Shown here: positions 31,878 through 41,037 of the stretch, piece after piece
Numbering within the stretch: position 1 is the stretch's first letter
Layout of the letters: every line of letters starts with the position of its first letter
NCBI GenBank assembly: GCA_030593145.1
Contig: JAUVHU010000003.1
Span: 1 to 64,000 of the forward strand
Source of the DNA: Desulfobacteraceae bacterium
GTDB lineage: Bacteria > Desulfobacterota > Desulfobacteria > Desulfobacterales > ETH-SRB1
DNA: 64,000 nucleotides
Direction of reading: 5' to 3'
Translations under genes and position numbers: made by a program
Notes under the pieces: model-generated
What the model was told of the DNA's origin: nothing
Seen by the model: only the letters and a program-made list of their open reading frames with translations
Database searches by the model: none

Positions 31878-32594
31878 ATGCTTGCCGATACTCATAAATC
31901 CATGGCATCAGGAAAAATAGAAGGACCGGAAATAGACGCCCATATAATTGCTGTCGTGGATTTTGTTGAGCGGATTTTGATCACATTTTCAGATAAATAT
32001 GCCGACTCGGATATAAAAAATGAAAAAGGATTAACCCAGAAACTCGTATTAATCTTAAATTCTCATGCATTACGTGAGTACTATTCATTCTGGTTTGACA
32101 AGGAATATATGGAAATCCCCGAACGCGGCGACAGTCCACAGGTTGATATCGGAACAATAACCACCCTTGAAAAAGGCATTGTAATCGACGCAAAAACATA
32201 TACGGATGAATCCTTTTTTTCTATGGAGGCAAAAAGATTAGGCAATTTAGGAAAAAAAAGGTCAAAAGAATATCTGATCGGCCGATATGAAAACGAGAAA
32301 TATATCCATTGCGGTGGTGTTGAACGGTTTAAACAGGAGAAACACGGTAGAAATTTAGAGTATGGGGCTATTATCGGTTATGTTCAGGAACATGACTTTA
32401 CTTACTGGTACGACCGCATTAATTTATGGATTGATGGTTTGATCCAAAAGAACTTATATTCTCCAGTGCCCTGGCTATTAAAAGACAAGCTGAAAAAAGA
32501 TTATATCAGATCAACCACCGCAAAGTTTATTTCAACAACCTCCCGAAAAAATGATTTTATTACGCTGTTTCATCTGTGGACAAGATTAAATTAA
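31878..32594 (+). CDS. Probable PD-(D/E)xK nuclease next to the methylase
   Basis: I do not recognise this 238-aa protein by name. After a helical start it has SPQVDIGTI..KGIVIDAKTY, then FFSMEAKRLG, a spacing that fits the D...(D/E)xK metal site of restriction nucleases. A basic region follows (LLKDKLKKDYIRSTT). It begins 3 bases after the methylase stop, with no room for a promoter, so the two are co-transcribed. The likely role is the DNA-cutting or accessory part of the restriction system. Catalysis is inferred, not seen. Confidence 0.6.
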   Translation: MLADTHKSMASGKIEGPEIDAHIIAVVDFVERILITFSDKYADSDIKNEKGLTQKLVLILNSHALREYYSFWFDKEYMEIPERGDSPQVDIGTITTLEKGIVIDAKTYTDESFFSMEAKRLGNLGKKRSKEYLIGRYENEKYIHCGGVERFKQEKHGRNLEYGAIIGYVQEHDFTYWYDRINLWIDGLIQKNLYSPVPWLLKDKLKKDYIRSTTAKFISTTSRKNDFITLFHLWTRLN

Positions 32595-32790
32595 CGGGTA
32601 AAACGTGCCGGAAAAAATTCAGACCAATTTCTTCGACTTTTAATACAACATACCTCTGCTCCGATTTGTGTAATGGAGTCACCCATTAGATGCAACCTGG
32701 CAATGTTGCGCAAACTTGCAGGAGGGAATTCTGCTCAGGTAGCCGTTTCGGTAACATCACGATAAAATTTGTTAAGAGGCAAATAACTTT

Positions 32791-32834
32791 GCCCAGCCAT
32801 AAACATTGTCCATGTTTATTTGGTCAACGCTGGG
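32791..32834. terminator. Hairpin overlapping the cfa stop
   Basis: CCCAGCCATAAACAT-TGTCC-ATGTTTATTTGG..GCTGGG can fold into a stem of about 9 to 15 pairs. The TGA stop of cfa (32826-32824) is inside its arm. No clear T-run follows on the minus strand, so termination is uncertain. Bases 32595-32790 show nothing else. Confidence 0.35.
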
Positions 32835-33954
32835 AAAGATATCCGCCTTGAACACCTTCTGGAGAAAAAACTATCTGCCACACCTGATTTACCCTTGCAC
32901 GGAAACAACCTGCGCAGGATAAGAGATAAAATTTCCACATTCTGTAAAAACGCTCATCATATTTTTCTTTCAGAACATCCCAATTATTATGGAAATTTTC
33001 AAACCATTGCATCAGGGTTTTATCGTAGTAAACACCAAAACTATGCCAGTCTTCAAGAACAAACAATCCATTGAAAGCATCGCATAGCTGTTTTGCAGAC
33101 GGCAGCATTGAGTTAGGAAAAATGTAACGATTAATCCATGGATCAGTGTTTGTATCTGAAGAATTCCTGCCTATTGTATGCAGCAGGAAGAGTCCATTCT
33201 TCTTAAGGCACTTTTTAACTACACGCATAAATTCAGCGTAATTTTTGTAACCAACATGTTCGATCATACCGATTGAAAGTATCCGGTCAAAGACTTCATT
33301 GAGGCTGCGATAGTCCTGGAAGCGAATTTCTATTGGCAGCCCCTGGCAGATCTCCTTCCCCAACCGTGCCTGCTCTTCTGAAACAGTAATACCTATTACT
33401 TCAACATTATAGTGTTCAACAGCAAATTTAGCGGTCCCACCCCAGCCGCAACCGATATCAAGGACCCGCATACCAGATTTTAAGCCCAGCTTACGACAAA
33501 TCAGATCCAGCTTGGCTTCCTGAGCTTCGTCAAGATTTGAAGCATTTTTCCAGTAAGCGCAACTATAAATCATGCGCTTGTCCAGCATGCAACGGTACAA
33601 ATCATTACCCATATCATAGTGGTAACGTCCTATCTTGAAAGCACGGGATGGCTTTTGCAAGTTGACTATTTTAGCCTTCACGACTTCGAATAAATATGAG
33701 AGCGGTTTAATCTTTGTATCCAGCCCGGCCCTAAAAACCTTATCAAATAATTGGTCAAGACTGTCACAATCCCACCAGCCGTCCATATAGGATTCGCCGA
33801 CACCCATCGAACCCTCGGCTAAAAATCTTGCACACATCTTATCATCATGAACCTGGATATTCCAGGGACGGTCGCCATTAATTTTAACATCGGCAAGAAA
33901 CAATAGCTCTTCAACTTTTTGGTGTAACTTATCCTGACTCATTGCCACCTCCAT
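32824..33954 (-). CDS. cfa: Cyclopropane-fatty-acyl-phospholipid synthase
   Basis: The 376-aa enzyme adds a methylene bridge from SAM across lipid double bonds in the membrane. It has the N-terminal Cfa domain (GSMGVGESYMDGWWDCDSLD), then YDMGNDLYRCML, SAM motif VLDIGCGWGGTAKF and GMIEHVGYKNY. C-terminal VFSPEGVQGGY fits the family. The gene is alone, with a ribosome-binding site GGAGGT before the start. Confidence 0.95.
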   Translation of the reverse strand: MEVAMSQDKLHQKVEELLFLADVKINGDRPWNIQVHDDKMCARFLAEGSMGVGESYMDGWWDCDSLDQLFDKVFRAGLDTKIKPLSYLFEVVKAKIVNLQKPSRAFKIGRYHYDMGNDLYRCMLDKRMIYSCAYWKNASNLDEAQEAKLDLICRKLGLKSGMRVLDIGCGWGGTAKFAVEHYNVEVIGITVSEEQARLGKEICQGLPIEIRFQDYRSLNEVFDRILSIGMIEHVGYKNYAEFMRVVKKCLKKNGLFLLHTIGRNSSDTNTDPWINRYIFPNSMLPSAKQLCDAFNGLFVLEDWHSFGVYYDKTLMQWFENFHNNWDVLKEKYDERFYRMWKFYLLSCAGCFRARVNQVWQIVFSPEGVQGGYLSQR

Positions 33955-34102
33955 CTATACTCAACAGAGTCATAAATGGCGTTTTTGAATTAATCAGAAT
34001 TGCAAAACAACGAAGTTGTACGAAGGATAGAGTTAAAGAATGGTTTCATCTTCGTGTTTTGTAATGAAAAAAACACAATAAAGAAACTCCAATTATGACT
34101 GT

Positions 34103-34336
34103 TCAAGGTGTAACTGGATCTACGATCTTAAAATCCCATACTTCATCCTTGTAAATATCTCGAAGTTTCATGGAAGCCTGTTCCGGCGTTTTTGTCCTCC
34201 ATGTTAAAGGCAAATCATCGTCGGTCATACCTCCGACTATATATGTCCAGCCATCCTCTTTTTTTACAATGCTCAGCGAAACAATCCCGCTATGATTTTT
34301 TCCTTTTGCGCTAACTTTAACTTTATTAATAATCAT
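34103..34336 (-). CDS. Small unknown protein, 77 aa
   Basis: No family recognised. The chain reads as alternating strands and one helix (TPEQASMKLRDIYKDE) with many charged residues, soluble. AGGGGA lies just before the start, so it is probably translated. It sits between cfa and the MBL gene; a partial MITE-A lies between it and the latter. Confidence 0.6.
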   Translation of the reverse strand: MIINKVKVSAKGKNHSGIVSLSIVKKEDGWTYIVGGMTDDDLPLTWRTKTPEQASMKLRDIYKDEVWDFKIVDPVTP

Positions 34337-34367
34337 ATATTTCCCCTAAAAAAAGATACAGTAAATC

Positions 34368-34400
34368 GAGCTAATTTCAAAACGTCCCCTTTTGCTCATA
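34368..34400. repeat. Partial MITE-A, supplying the MBL gene stop
   Basis: TTTCAAAACGTCCCCTTTTGCTCA corresponds to the left end of MITE-A. The TGA stop of the MBL gene (34398-34396) is read from it. Confidence 0.6.
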
Positions 34401-35031
34401 TTGTAATGACCTTCCCGGCACCCCCTTCGATATATTTATCAGGATAAGAAGCCCTGATTTTCTGAATGAACTGGGTGCAGTGGGTCGGGCAAATCTTTTT
34501 TAGATCATCTATCAAATCGAACTCTTTAAATCCGTGCAACCCTCCAATGAGCGTGCTGACCTTTCCATGCTTTGAAGCTGCTTTAAGTATTTCCCCAACA
34601 CCTGGATGGGAACATCCGGCAATCACAACAACATCCTTATTATGTTTTATGATAAGAGACTGTTCACCATTTTCCAGTTCGCCTGTGGAAAATATATTTT
34701 CATGAAGCATTAAAGGTTCTTTTACCTTTATTACATCTCTTGCTCCCTCCGGCTCAGAGCATGAATAAGGTATATAAACCATCGCTTTGTTAATTTTAAG
34801 AAAAGCGGAAAGCCCATCAATGTGATCCCAGTGATCATGTGAAATAAAAACCTCATCAACAATTAAAGGATCTATGTTGAGTTTATTCATGTTTTCAAGC
34901 AGAATGTCGCCCTTGGCGCCTGTATCAAAAAGAATTTTCCTGTCAAATACTTCTATCAGGCAGGAAAACCCCCAGTCAGCTACAAGTCTTTCATTAAATG
35001 CTTTGTTATCATATATAATGGTTATTTTCAT
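34396..35031 (-). CDS. MBL-fold metallo-hydrolase
   Basis: The start is placed at the ATG at 35031 (MKITIIYDN), giving 211 aa; the track start reads 8 codons into MITE-A. Metal motif ISHDHWDHIDGL (HxHxDH), later AGCSHPGVGEIL and GGLHGF. This pattern is shared with archaeal-type dihydropterin-ribofuranosylaminobenzene phosphate synthase-like proteins, but the substrate is open. Both ends touch MITE-A copies. Confidence 0.85.
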   Translation of the reverse strand: MKITIIYDNKAFNERLVADWGFSCLIEVFDRKILFDTGAKGDILLENMNKLNIDPLIVDEVFISHDHWDHIDGLSAFLKINKAMVYIPYSCSEPEGARDVIKVKEPLMLHENIFSTGELENGEQSLIIKHNKDVVVIAGCSHPGVGEILKAASKHGKVSTLIGGLHGFKEFDLIDDLKKICPTHCTQFIQKIRASYPDKYIEGGAGKVITI

Positions 35032-35041
35032 CTTATCTTCA

Positions 35042-35207
35042 TGAGCCAATTCCAAAATGTCCCCTTTTGCCCAATCTCTGCGTCAGGCTCAAATTCCAAT
35101 CCTCGAAATATTCAATATATTCCTCCGGTTACACGCAGTGAAGCGTCAGCGCTCATTTTTCGCCTTCCTTGCACTCGAACAAAATTGAACATTTTTCAAA
35201 GGTCTCA
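35042..35207. mobile_element. MITE-A, full copy 2
   Basis: The 166-base copy shares with 25429-25572 the blocks CCCCTTTTGCCCAAT, CGTCAGGCTCA and CTCGAAATATTCAATATATTCCTCCGG and the right end TTTTTCAAAGGTCTCA. It has an extra insertion, ACGCAGTGAAGCGTCAGCGC, that folds back on itself. It ends 3 bases before the gpmI stop codon. Confidence 0.8.
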
Positions 35208-35210
35208 TCC

Positions 35211-36752
35211 TCACAGCAATGATTTTCCGGTCATTCTTTCGGGCCTGTCTATGCCCAAAATATGAAGAATGGTCGGCGCAATATCTGCTAAAACACCTGT
35301 TTTTAAACTTACATGCTTTTGATCTTCGTCAACTAAAATAAAAGGAACCGGATTAAGTGAGTGGGCTGTATGAATATGCCCATGTTCATCTATCATCTCT
35401 TCAGCATTTCCATGATCCGCTGTAATTAAAACAACGCCGCCCATGGTCTGAATTTCCGCAACAATTTTTTCCACACACCCGTCAACCACTTCGCATGCCC
35501 TGACCGCAGCATCAAGAACTCCTGTATGACCCACCATATCCAGGTTCGCGAAATTTAAAACTATAAAGTCATAAACATTTGATTGAAGCCTTGAAATTAC
35601 CTCCTCTGTTATTAGAAAAGCACTCATTTCCGGCTTCAGGTCATAAGTCGGAACCTCCCGTGGTGACTGGATAAGGCATCGATCTTCAAGGGGAAAAGGC
35701 TTTTCTTCCCCTCCGTTAAAAAAGTAAGTGACATGGGCGTATTTTTCCGTCTCTGCTATTCTAAGCTGTCTTAACCCCTTTTTGCTTATTGCCTCACCAA
35801 GAATGCCATCTATATGAACAGGAGGAAACGCCAGAGGCAGCGTAAAAACTTCATCATACACAGTCATGCAGACAAATTCACACAGTTTTGGGAAAGTATT
35901 CCTTTCAAAAAAATCAAAAACAGGATCAGTAAAAGCATGCGTTATCTCTCTTGCGCGATCAGCGCGGAAATTAAAAAAAATAATCCCATCTCCATCTTCA
36001 ACAACCGCTGTAGCTTTTTCATCCTTTCCTGTTATTACTGTTGGGAGAATAAATTCATCTGTTTCATTCCGCATATATGACTTTTTTACCGCTTCTACAG
36101 AATCCTTTTCCCGTATCCCTTCACCAAGCACATACAGACGAAAAGCCTTTTCTACACGCTCCCATCTGTTATCGCGATCCATTGCATAAAACCGCCCGCA
36201 AACAGTTGCAATAGCGCCCAGACCGATCTTGTCGATATATTCCTGTAAATCCTGCAGGTATCCAGCGCCGCTGTCAGAAAGTGTGTCGCGGCCATCTGTT
36301 ATCGCGTGTATATAAACCCGGCTTAATCCTTTATTTTTAGCTAGGTCAAGCAGGGCAAACAGATGATTTATATGGCTGTGCACACCGCCGTCCGACAAAA
36401 GCCCAATTAGATGGAGCGCTGAATTGTTGTCCTTTACCTTGGACATTACTGAATTCAGCGCACTATTTTCAGCAAACGAACCATCACGAATAGCCGTATT
36501 TATTCTAAGCAAATCCTGATAGACTATCCTGCCGGCGCCTATGTTTAGATGTCCCACCTCGGAATTACCCATGAACCCTTTTGGAAGTCCTACAGCTTCA
36601 CCGGAACACAAAAGTCTTGTGCTGGGATATTCTTTTTTGAGCCTGTCCAGGCATGGAGTCCTGGCAAGATAAACAGCATTTCCATCACCATCAGGACCGA
36701 TTCCCCATCCATCCAGAATCATCAACATGCACGGTCTTTTATTCTTTGTCAT
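35211..36752 (-). CDS. gpmI: 2,3-bisphosphoglycerate-independent phosphoglycerate mutase
   Basis: The 513-aa enzyme interconverts 2- and 3-phosphoglycerate in glycolysis and gluconeogenesis with two Mn ions. LMILDGWGIG and the active Ser in MGNSEVGHLNIGAGR are at the N-terminus. ITADHGNAEEM and HTAHSLNPVPF carry metal ligands at the C-terminus. Its length is normal. It is the last gene of the rplU-proBA-nadD-rsfS run, separated from rsfS by a MITE of 209 bases. Confidence 0.97.
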   Translation of the reverse strand: MTKNKRPCMLMILDGWGIGPDGDGNAVYLARTPCLDRLKKEYPSTRLLCSGEAVGLPKGFMGNSEVGHLNIGAGRIVYQDLLRINTAIRDGSFAENSALNSVMSKVKDNNSALHLIGLLSDGGVHSHINHLFALLDLAKNKGLSRVYIHAITDGRDTLSDSGAGYLQDLQEYIDKIGLGAIATVCGRFYAMDRDNRWERVEKAFRLYVLGEGIREKDSVEAVKKSYMRNETDEFILPTVITGKDEKATAVVEDGDGIIFFNFRADRAREITHAFTDPVFDFFERNTFPKLCEFVCMTVYDEVFTLPLAFPPVHIDGILGEAISKKGLRQLRIAETEKYAHVTYFFNGGEEKPFPLEDRCLIQSPREVPTYDLKPEMSAFLITEEVISRLQSNVYDFIVLNFANLDMVGHTGVLDAAVRACEVVDGCVEKIVAEIQTMGGVVLITADHGNAEEMIDEHGHIHTAHSLNPVPFILVDEDQKHVSLKTGVLADIAPTILHILGIDRPERMTGKSLL

Positions 36753-36811
36753 AGAACTTTGCTTCCAATCCTTTTATTAATCAGAACTTCACAAACTCAT
36801 TTTACTACAGA

Positions 36812-37020
36812 GCAGACAGGCAATTAAATTTGAAAAGGGCTGACTGTTTGAACGCATTAGTAAGCCTTAAGAAAAAACAGCCGGTAATGAGATATTTCCG
36901 GTATGATTTATTAATTTCAACCAACAGAAGCAGTTTTGTCATGTTTTTGTATGCTGTTTTTTATTTAGGCTAACTTGTCGCGTGAGTTTCAGCCCTTTTC
37001 AAATTTAATTGCCTGTCTGC
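36812..37020. mobile_element. MITE-D with perfect 32-base terminal repeats
   Basis: GCAGACAGGCAATTAAATTTG..AAAAGGGCTGA at 36812-36843 is exactly inverted at 36989-37020. There is no ORF inside the 209 bases. The right end enters the rsfS gene and encodes its last three residues (TGN) and stop. Confidence 0.85.
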
Positions 37021-37391
37021 GGAGAAGATGCATTCACCATGCTATTAGTTGTTATCCTTTTTGCATCAATCCAAAGCCCTTCAAGGTCATAAAAATCACG
37101 AACAGATTCATAAAACACATGTATAATAACATGACCATAATCTAACAAAACCCAGTGCCCTTCCTTTAGCCCCTCTACCATATAAGGTCTTATTCCATGC
37201 TCTTTTTTAAGATCAGTCTGAATGTATTCCGCAATTGCGGTAACCTGTCGATTTGAACTGCCGCTGCAAATGATAAAAAAATCTGCTATTGAGGATAATC
37301 CCCGAACATCAAGTATAACAGGATTGATTGCTTTTTTGCCCAAGACTGCTTGAACATATAAATCAAGAGATGGATCAAGATCATCGGTCAT
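37005..37391 (-). CDS. rsfS: Ribosome silencing factor RsfS
   Basis: This 128-aa protein belongs to the RsfS/DUF143 family: LDVRGLSSIADFFIICSGSSNRQV, then EGLKEGHWVLLDYGHVIIHVF. It binds uL14 on the 50S subunit and stops subunit joining when nutrients are low. It overlaps nadD by 4 bases. The C-terminal end was recoded by MITE-D. Confidence 0.95.
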   Translation of the reverse strand: MTDDLDPSLDLYVQAVLGKKAINPVILDVRGLSSIADFFIICSGSSNRQVTAIAEYIQTDLKKEHGIRPYMVEGLKEGHWVLLDYGHVIIHVFYESVRDFYDLEGLWIDAKRITTNSMVNASSPQTGN

Positions 37392-38065
37392 AGATAAAGT
37401 CCTTTTGTTTTAATAAATTCTTCCACTTTTTCAGGAACTAAATATTTAATAGACATACCCTGGTTGATAAGTTCGCGTATTTTTGTTGATGAAATATTTA
37501 TCGGATTAACATCAAAGAAAAAAACCGGTTTTTTTTTGTCATTCACATAACATAATTGTGAATCGGAATATTTATAATTTAATGATATCTTGTTTTGAAG
37601 ATAATTTTCAAGGGATTTTCGCATTATAGATATGTCGTTTTGCTCCGCGGCAGAGCGGGTAATCACAACAAAGGAAGTAAGCATGAAAAGATCCATATAA
37701 GATTTCCAGGTATCTATTTCGAGGAAAGCGTCAAGCCCCAGGATAAAATAGATCCGGCTGTCTTCCGGCAATATGGATTTAAAATAAATAATAGTATCAA
37801 TAGTATATGAAGGCCCTGAACGTTTCAGCTCAACATCGGAAATAATAACCGATTTCATAAAGTCCGGGGTGCTTGAAACAGCAAGACGTATCATCTCAAT
37901 ACGGTCTTTTGCATCAACAACACTGTGTTGCTCTTTGTGTGGAGGAATTGCGGAAGGAATAATATAGCTTTTATCCAAAGCAAACCCTTTTTGCACCTCA
38001 CAAATAGCCTTAAGGTGTCCATTGTGAATCGGATTAAAAGTGCCGCCAAACAGTCCTATACGCAT
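37388..38065 (-). CDS. nadD: Nicotinate-nucleotide adenylyltransferase
   Basis: The 225-aa enzyme transfers AMP to nicotinate mononucleotide in NAD synthesis. GLFGGTFNPIHNGHL is the nucleotide motif and ISSTKIRELI the C-terminal one. It begins 2 bases after the proA stop. Confidence 0.96.
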   Translation of the reverse strand: MRIGLFGGTFNPIHNGHLKAICEVQKGFALDKSYIIPSAIPPHKEQHSVVDAKDRIEMIRLAVSSTPDFMKSVIISDVELKRSGPSYTIDTIIYFKSILPEDSRIYFILGLDAFLEIDTWKSYMDLFMLTSFVVITRSAAEQNDISIMRKSLENYLQNKISLNYKYSDSQLCYVNDKKKPVFFFDVNPINISSTKIRELINQGMSIKYLVPEKVEEFIKTKGLYL

Positions 38066-38067
38066 TA

Positions 38068-39324
38068 CTACAGCCTTATCTGCCCATCTCCAAAAACCAC
38101 AAATTTGGTAGTTGTAAGCTCCTCTAATCCCATTGGTCCAAAGGCATGAAGCTTAGAAGTGCTTATGCCAATTTCGGCTCCCAAGCCAAGCTGCCCTCCA
38201 TCATTAAACCGGGTTGAAGCATTAACCAGCACAACCGAAGAATCGACTTCGCGTATAAAACGCCTGGCCCTTTTATAGTCTGATGTAACAATGACTTCAG
38301 TATGGCTGGAACCGTACTTTGCCATGTGTGCGATGGCCTGATCCATATCCTCCACTACCTTTACAGCAATAACGAGATCCAGATATTCGGCCGGCCAGTC
38401 CTCTTCCGCCGCCTTTATTGCTTTTGGCAGGATACGGCATGTTTCAGGGCAACCCCTGATTTCAACTCCCGCTTTGACAAACCGTTTTTCCATGGTAGGC
38501 AAAAACTCCTGGGCCACTGCTTTGTGAACAAGCATTGTCTCCATGGCATTGCATACGCCTGGACGCTGAACCTTTGCATTAAAACAGATCTCTTCAGCCA
38601 TAAACATATCTGCGCTATCATCAACATATACATGGCATACGCCTTTATAATGTTTTAATACAGGTATCTTTGAATTTTCCACAACAAAACGGATTAAACC
38701 CTCGCCGCCCCGGGGAATAATAAGATCAATAAATTCCTCCTGCTCTAAAAGTGCGTTGACAGCCGCCCTGTCCCTAACCGGTATAACATTGACCACTGCC
38801 TCCGGAAGACCGCTTTCAACAAGAGCATGGCCTATAATTCCAGCTAATGCCTGATTAGAATGGAGCGACTCAGAACCACCACGAAGTATAACCGCATTTC
38901 CTGCTTTCAGGCAAAGGCCGGCGGCATCTACGGTAACGTTTGGCCTTGATTCATAAATTATGCCGATAACACCAAGAGGTATGCGCATACGCGCCACCTG
39001 CAAGCCGTTGGGCCTTATCCATGTTTTGCTCATAGAGCCGACAGGGTCGTCAAGCTGCGCCACTTCCCTCAGACCATCAGCCATAGATTTTATAGTCGAA
39101 TCAGATACAGTGAGCCGGTCAATCATTGCATTTGAAAGCCCCATCTCCTTTGCGCGTAAAAGATCCTTATTGTTTTCTTCTTTTATATATGAAGCTTCTT
39201 TTTCAATTTTACCGGCAAGCCCGATAAGAACTCCGTTTTTTATAACTGACGGGCATTTTGCTATCTCTATTGAAGCGGCTCGTGCGGCTTTTGCCATCTC
39301 CAGAATCGTTGATTCAACAGACAT
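38068..39324 (-). CDS. proA: Glutamate-5-semialdehyde dehydrogenase
   Basis: The 418-aa NADPH-dependent enzyme reduces glutamyl phosphate in proline synthesis. Motifs are [20 protein letters not shown], the Cys-containing [13 protein letters not shown] (active Cys) and [18 protein letters not shown]. Next is nadD, 2 bases away. Upstream proB is 576 bases away because of repeat elements, an unusual break in a proBA pair. Confidence 0.97.
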   Translation of the reverse strand: MSVESTILEMAKAARAASIEIAKCPSVIKNGVLIGLAGKIEKEASYIKEENNKDLLRAKEMGLSNAMIDRLTVSDSTIKSMADGLREVAQLDDPVGSMSKTWIRPNGLQVARMRIPLGVIGIIYESRPNVTVDAAGLCLKAGNAVILRGGSESLHSNQALAGIIGHALVESGLPEAVVNVIPVRDRAAVNALLEQEEFIDLIIPRGGEGLIRFVVENSKIPVLKHYKGVCHVYVDDSADMFMAEEICFNAKVQRPGVCNAMETMLVHKAVAQEFLPTMEKRFVKAGVEIRGCPETCRILPKAIKAAEEDWPAEYLDLVIAVKVVEDMDQAIAHMAKYGSSHTEVIVTSDYKRARRFIREVDSSVVLVNASTRFNDGGQLGLGAEIGISTSKLHAFGPMGLEELTTTKFVVFGDGQIRL

Positions 39325-39476
39325 TTTTCCCCCTTGAAATGTTTATTATGTTTTCTTCACCACGAAGAACACGAAGAAATTATAAAACCATTAATTTTAA
39401 GCTTCGTGTACTTCATGGTTTAATTTTATAATCCTGGTATTAATTTAACCTTTTGAAACAAATCGATCTCAAACAA

Positions 39477-39675
39477 GCTTCAGGTATAATTAAATTTTAT
39501 ACTGGAAACTGTCTGAATAGATTATGGATCGTTATGAAAGAACCATAATCTATTTGATTTAAAGATAAAACATTCCATTAAAACAAAAACCTTTATTATT
39601 AGCCCATACAGGTTCTTTCATTACGAGCCGTTATCTACGAGTTTTTTCAGTATAAAATTTAATTATACCTGAAGC
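39477..39675. mobile_element. MITE-E with perfect 28-base terminal repeats
   Basis: GCTTCAGGTATAATTAAATT..TTATACTG at 39477-39504 is exactly inverted at 39648-39675. An inner pair, GTTATGAAAGAACC and GGTTCTTTCATTAC, makes a second stem. No ORF. Confidence 0.85.
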
Positions 39676-39711
39676 GGCGCTTGCCAAAAACCGAACTTTT
39701 CATTCAGGCAT

Positions 39712-39873
39712 TATACCTCGAAAGGCCACAAATTGCGGTTTTTCGCTGGCCATGAACACCAATAGCTGCGTTGCTCAGGCTTGCTAATAGCTTGCTATTC
39801 CGCACCTTCGCGCCTTGCTCTTGATGCTCATTGCTCACCGAAAAAAACGCAATTTGCAACCTTCCGAGGTATA
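39712..39873. mobile_element. MITE-F with imperfect terminal repeats
   Basis: TATACCTCGAAAGGCCACAAATTGCGGTTTTT at the left pairs with AAAAAAACGCAATTTGCAACC..TTCCGAGGTATA at the right, with a few mismatches. The middle holds GCTTGCTAATAGCTTGCTATTCC and CTTGCTCTTGATGCTCATTGCTC. Confidence 0.7.
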
Positions 39874-39900
39874 GTTAAGTTGTTTGAAAGTCGAATTCAT

Positions 39901-41037
39901 TCAATCATAATACGTAATAGCCAAGTTGTCTCTATGTATAACTTCATCATAAGACTTATATCCAAGGCGCTTCTCAATCCTGCTTGACCTGAGCCCCATG
40001 ATCTTACGTATATCGGCCGCACTGTAGTTAACAAGGCCGGTTCCCAATGTTTTATTATCATCCGTTTTAAATTCTACAGGCGCTCCGATACTGAATTCAC
40101 CTTTTACACCAATAATACCGCCTGGAAGAAGACTTTTGCCTTTTTTAAGTATTGCGGCAGCTGCGCCGCTATCAATTTTAATAACACCCCTGGGTTTTAA
40201 ACTATAAGCGATCCAGCATTTACGTCCTGCAAGCTTTTTCTTTTTCGGAACAAAAAAGGTTCCATACTCTTTGCCGGAAAAAATCTTTTTCAAAATATCA
40301 GGTTTTGCGCCACCGGCAATTACCATGGGTATTCCTGCCGCAGTAACCTTTTTGGCGGCATTTACCTTTGTAGTCATTCCCCCGGTTCCGAGGGCGCCTG
40401 GAATATCGCCCGCGAGTTTTTCAATGCTCTTTTTTATTATTGATACAACCGAAATCAGCTCTGCGTCCGGATTGCCGCGAGGATCTTTATTATAAAGCCC
40501 GTCAATATCGGTAAGATTGATTAGAATGTCAGCATCCATCAGCATTGTAATCATGGCGGCAAGATTGTCATTATCTCCAAATCTAATCTCTTCCACCGCT
40601 ACCGTATCGTTTTCGTTAATAATCGGAACAATCTGCCACGCCAACAATGTACATAGAGTATTTCGAGCATTTAAGTATCTTTTTCTGTTGCTGAGATCTT
40701 CGCTGGTCAGAAGAATCTGAGCCACCTTTTTCCCACATCCGGCAAATGCTTTTTCATACTCCATGATAAGTCCAGCCTGACCAACAGCAGCAATTGCCTG
40801 CCTTTTAGGAATTTCATCCGGCCTCCTGGAAAGACCGACTTTCTTTATCCCTGATGCCATCGCTCCTGATGAAACAAGGATAACCTCCATTCCCCCATCA
40901 ATAAGAAAACAAATCTGCCTGCTGATCGACCTGATAATTTTTAGATTCAAGCCGTTATCTTCGGTGAGGACTCCGCTGCCAATTTTGACAACAATGCGCC
41001 TTGCGCAATCAAAACATGATTTTCTGTTTTTATTCAT
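39901..41037 (-). CDS. proB: Glutamate 5-kinase
   Basis: This 378-aa enzyme phosphorylates glutamate, the first step to proline. Residues 11-260 form the amino-acid kinase domain (VVKIGSGVLTE, LVSSGAMASG, TDIDGLYNKDPR). The C-terminal 80 residues are a PUA domain (RGVIKIDSGAAAAILKKGKSL), as in E. coli. It overlaps obgE by 8 bases. Confidence 0.97.
   Translation of the reverse strand: MNKNRKSCFDCARRIVVKIGSGVLTEDNGLNLKIIRSISRQICFLIDGGMEVILVSSGAMASGIKKVGLSRRPDEIPKRQAIAAVGQAGLIMEYEKAFAGCGKKVAQILLTSEDLSNRKRYLNARNTLCTLLAWQIVPIINENDTVAVEEIRFGDNDNLAAMITMLMDADILINLTDIDGLYNKDPRGNPDAELISVVSIIKKSIEKLAGDIPGALGTGGMTTKVNAAKKVTAAGIPMVIAGGAKPDILKKIFSGKEYGTFFVPKKKKLAGRKCWIAYSLKPRGVIKIDSGAAAAILKKGKSLLPGGIIGVKGEFSIGAPVEFKTDDNKTLGTGLVNYSAADIRKIMGLRSSRIEKRLGYKSYDEVIHRDNLAITYYD

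Larger units (their letters stand above)
39325..39900. other. Repeat-filled gap between proB and proA
   Basis: About 576 bases without a gene. It holds an inverted pair CACCACGAAGAACACGAAG / AAGCTTCGTGTACTTCATGGTT (39359-39420), then MITE-E and MITE-F. I see no coding frame or terminator with a clear T-run. Confidence 0.6.
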
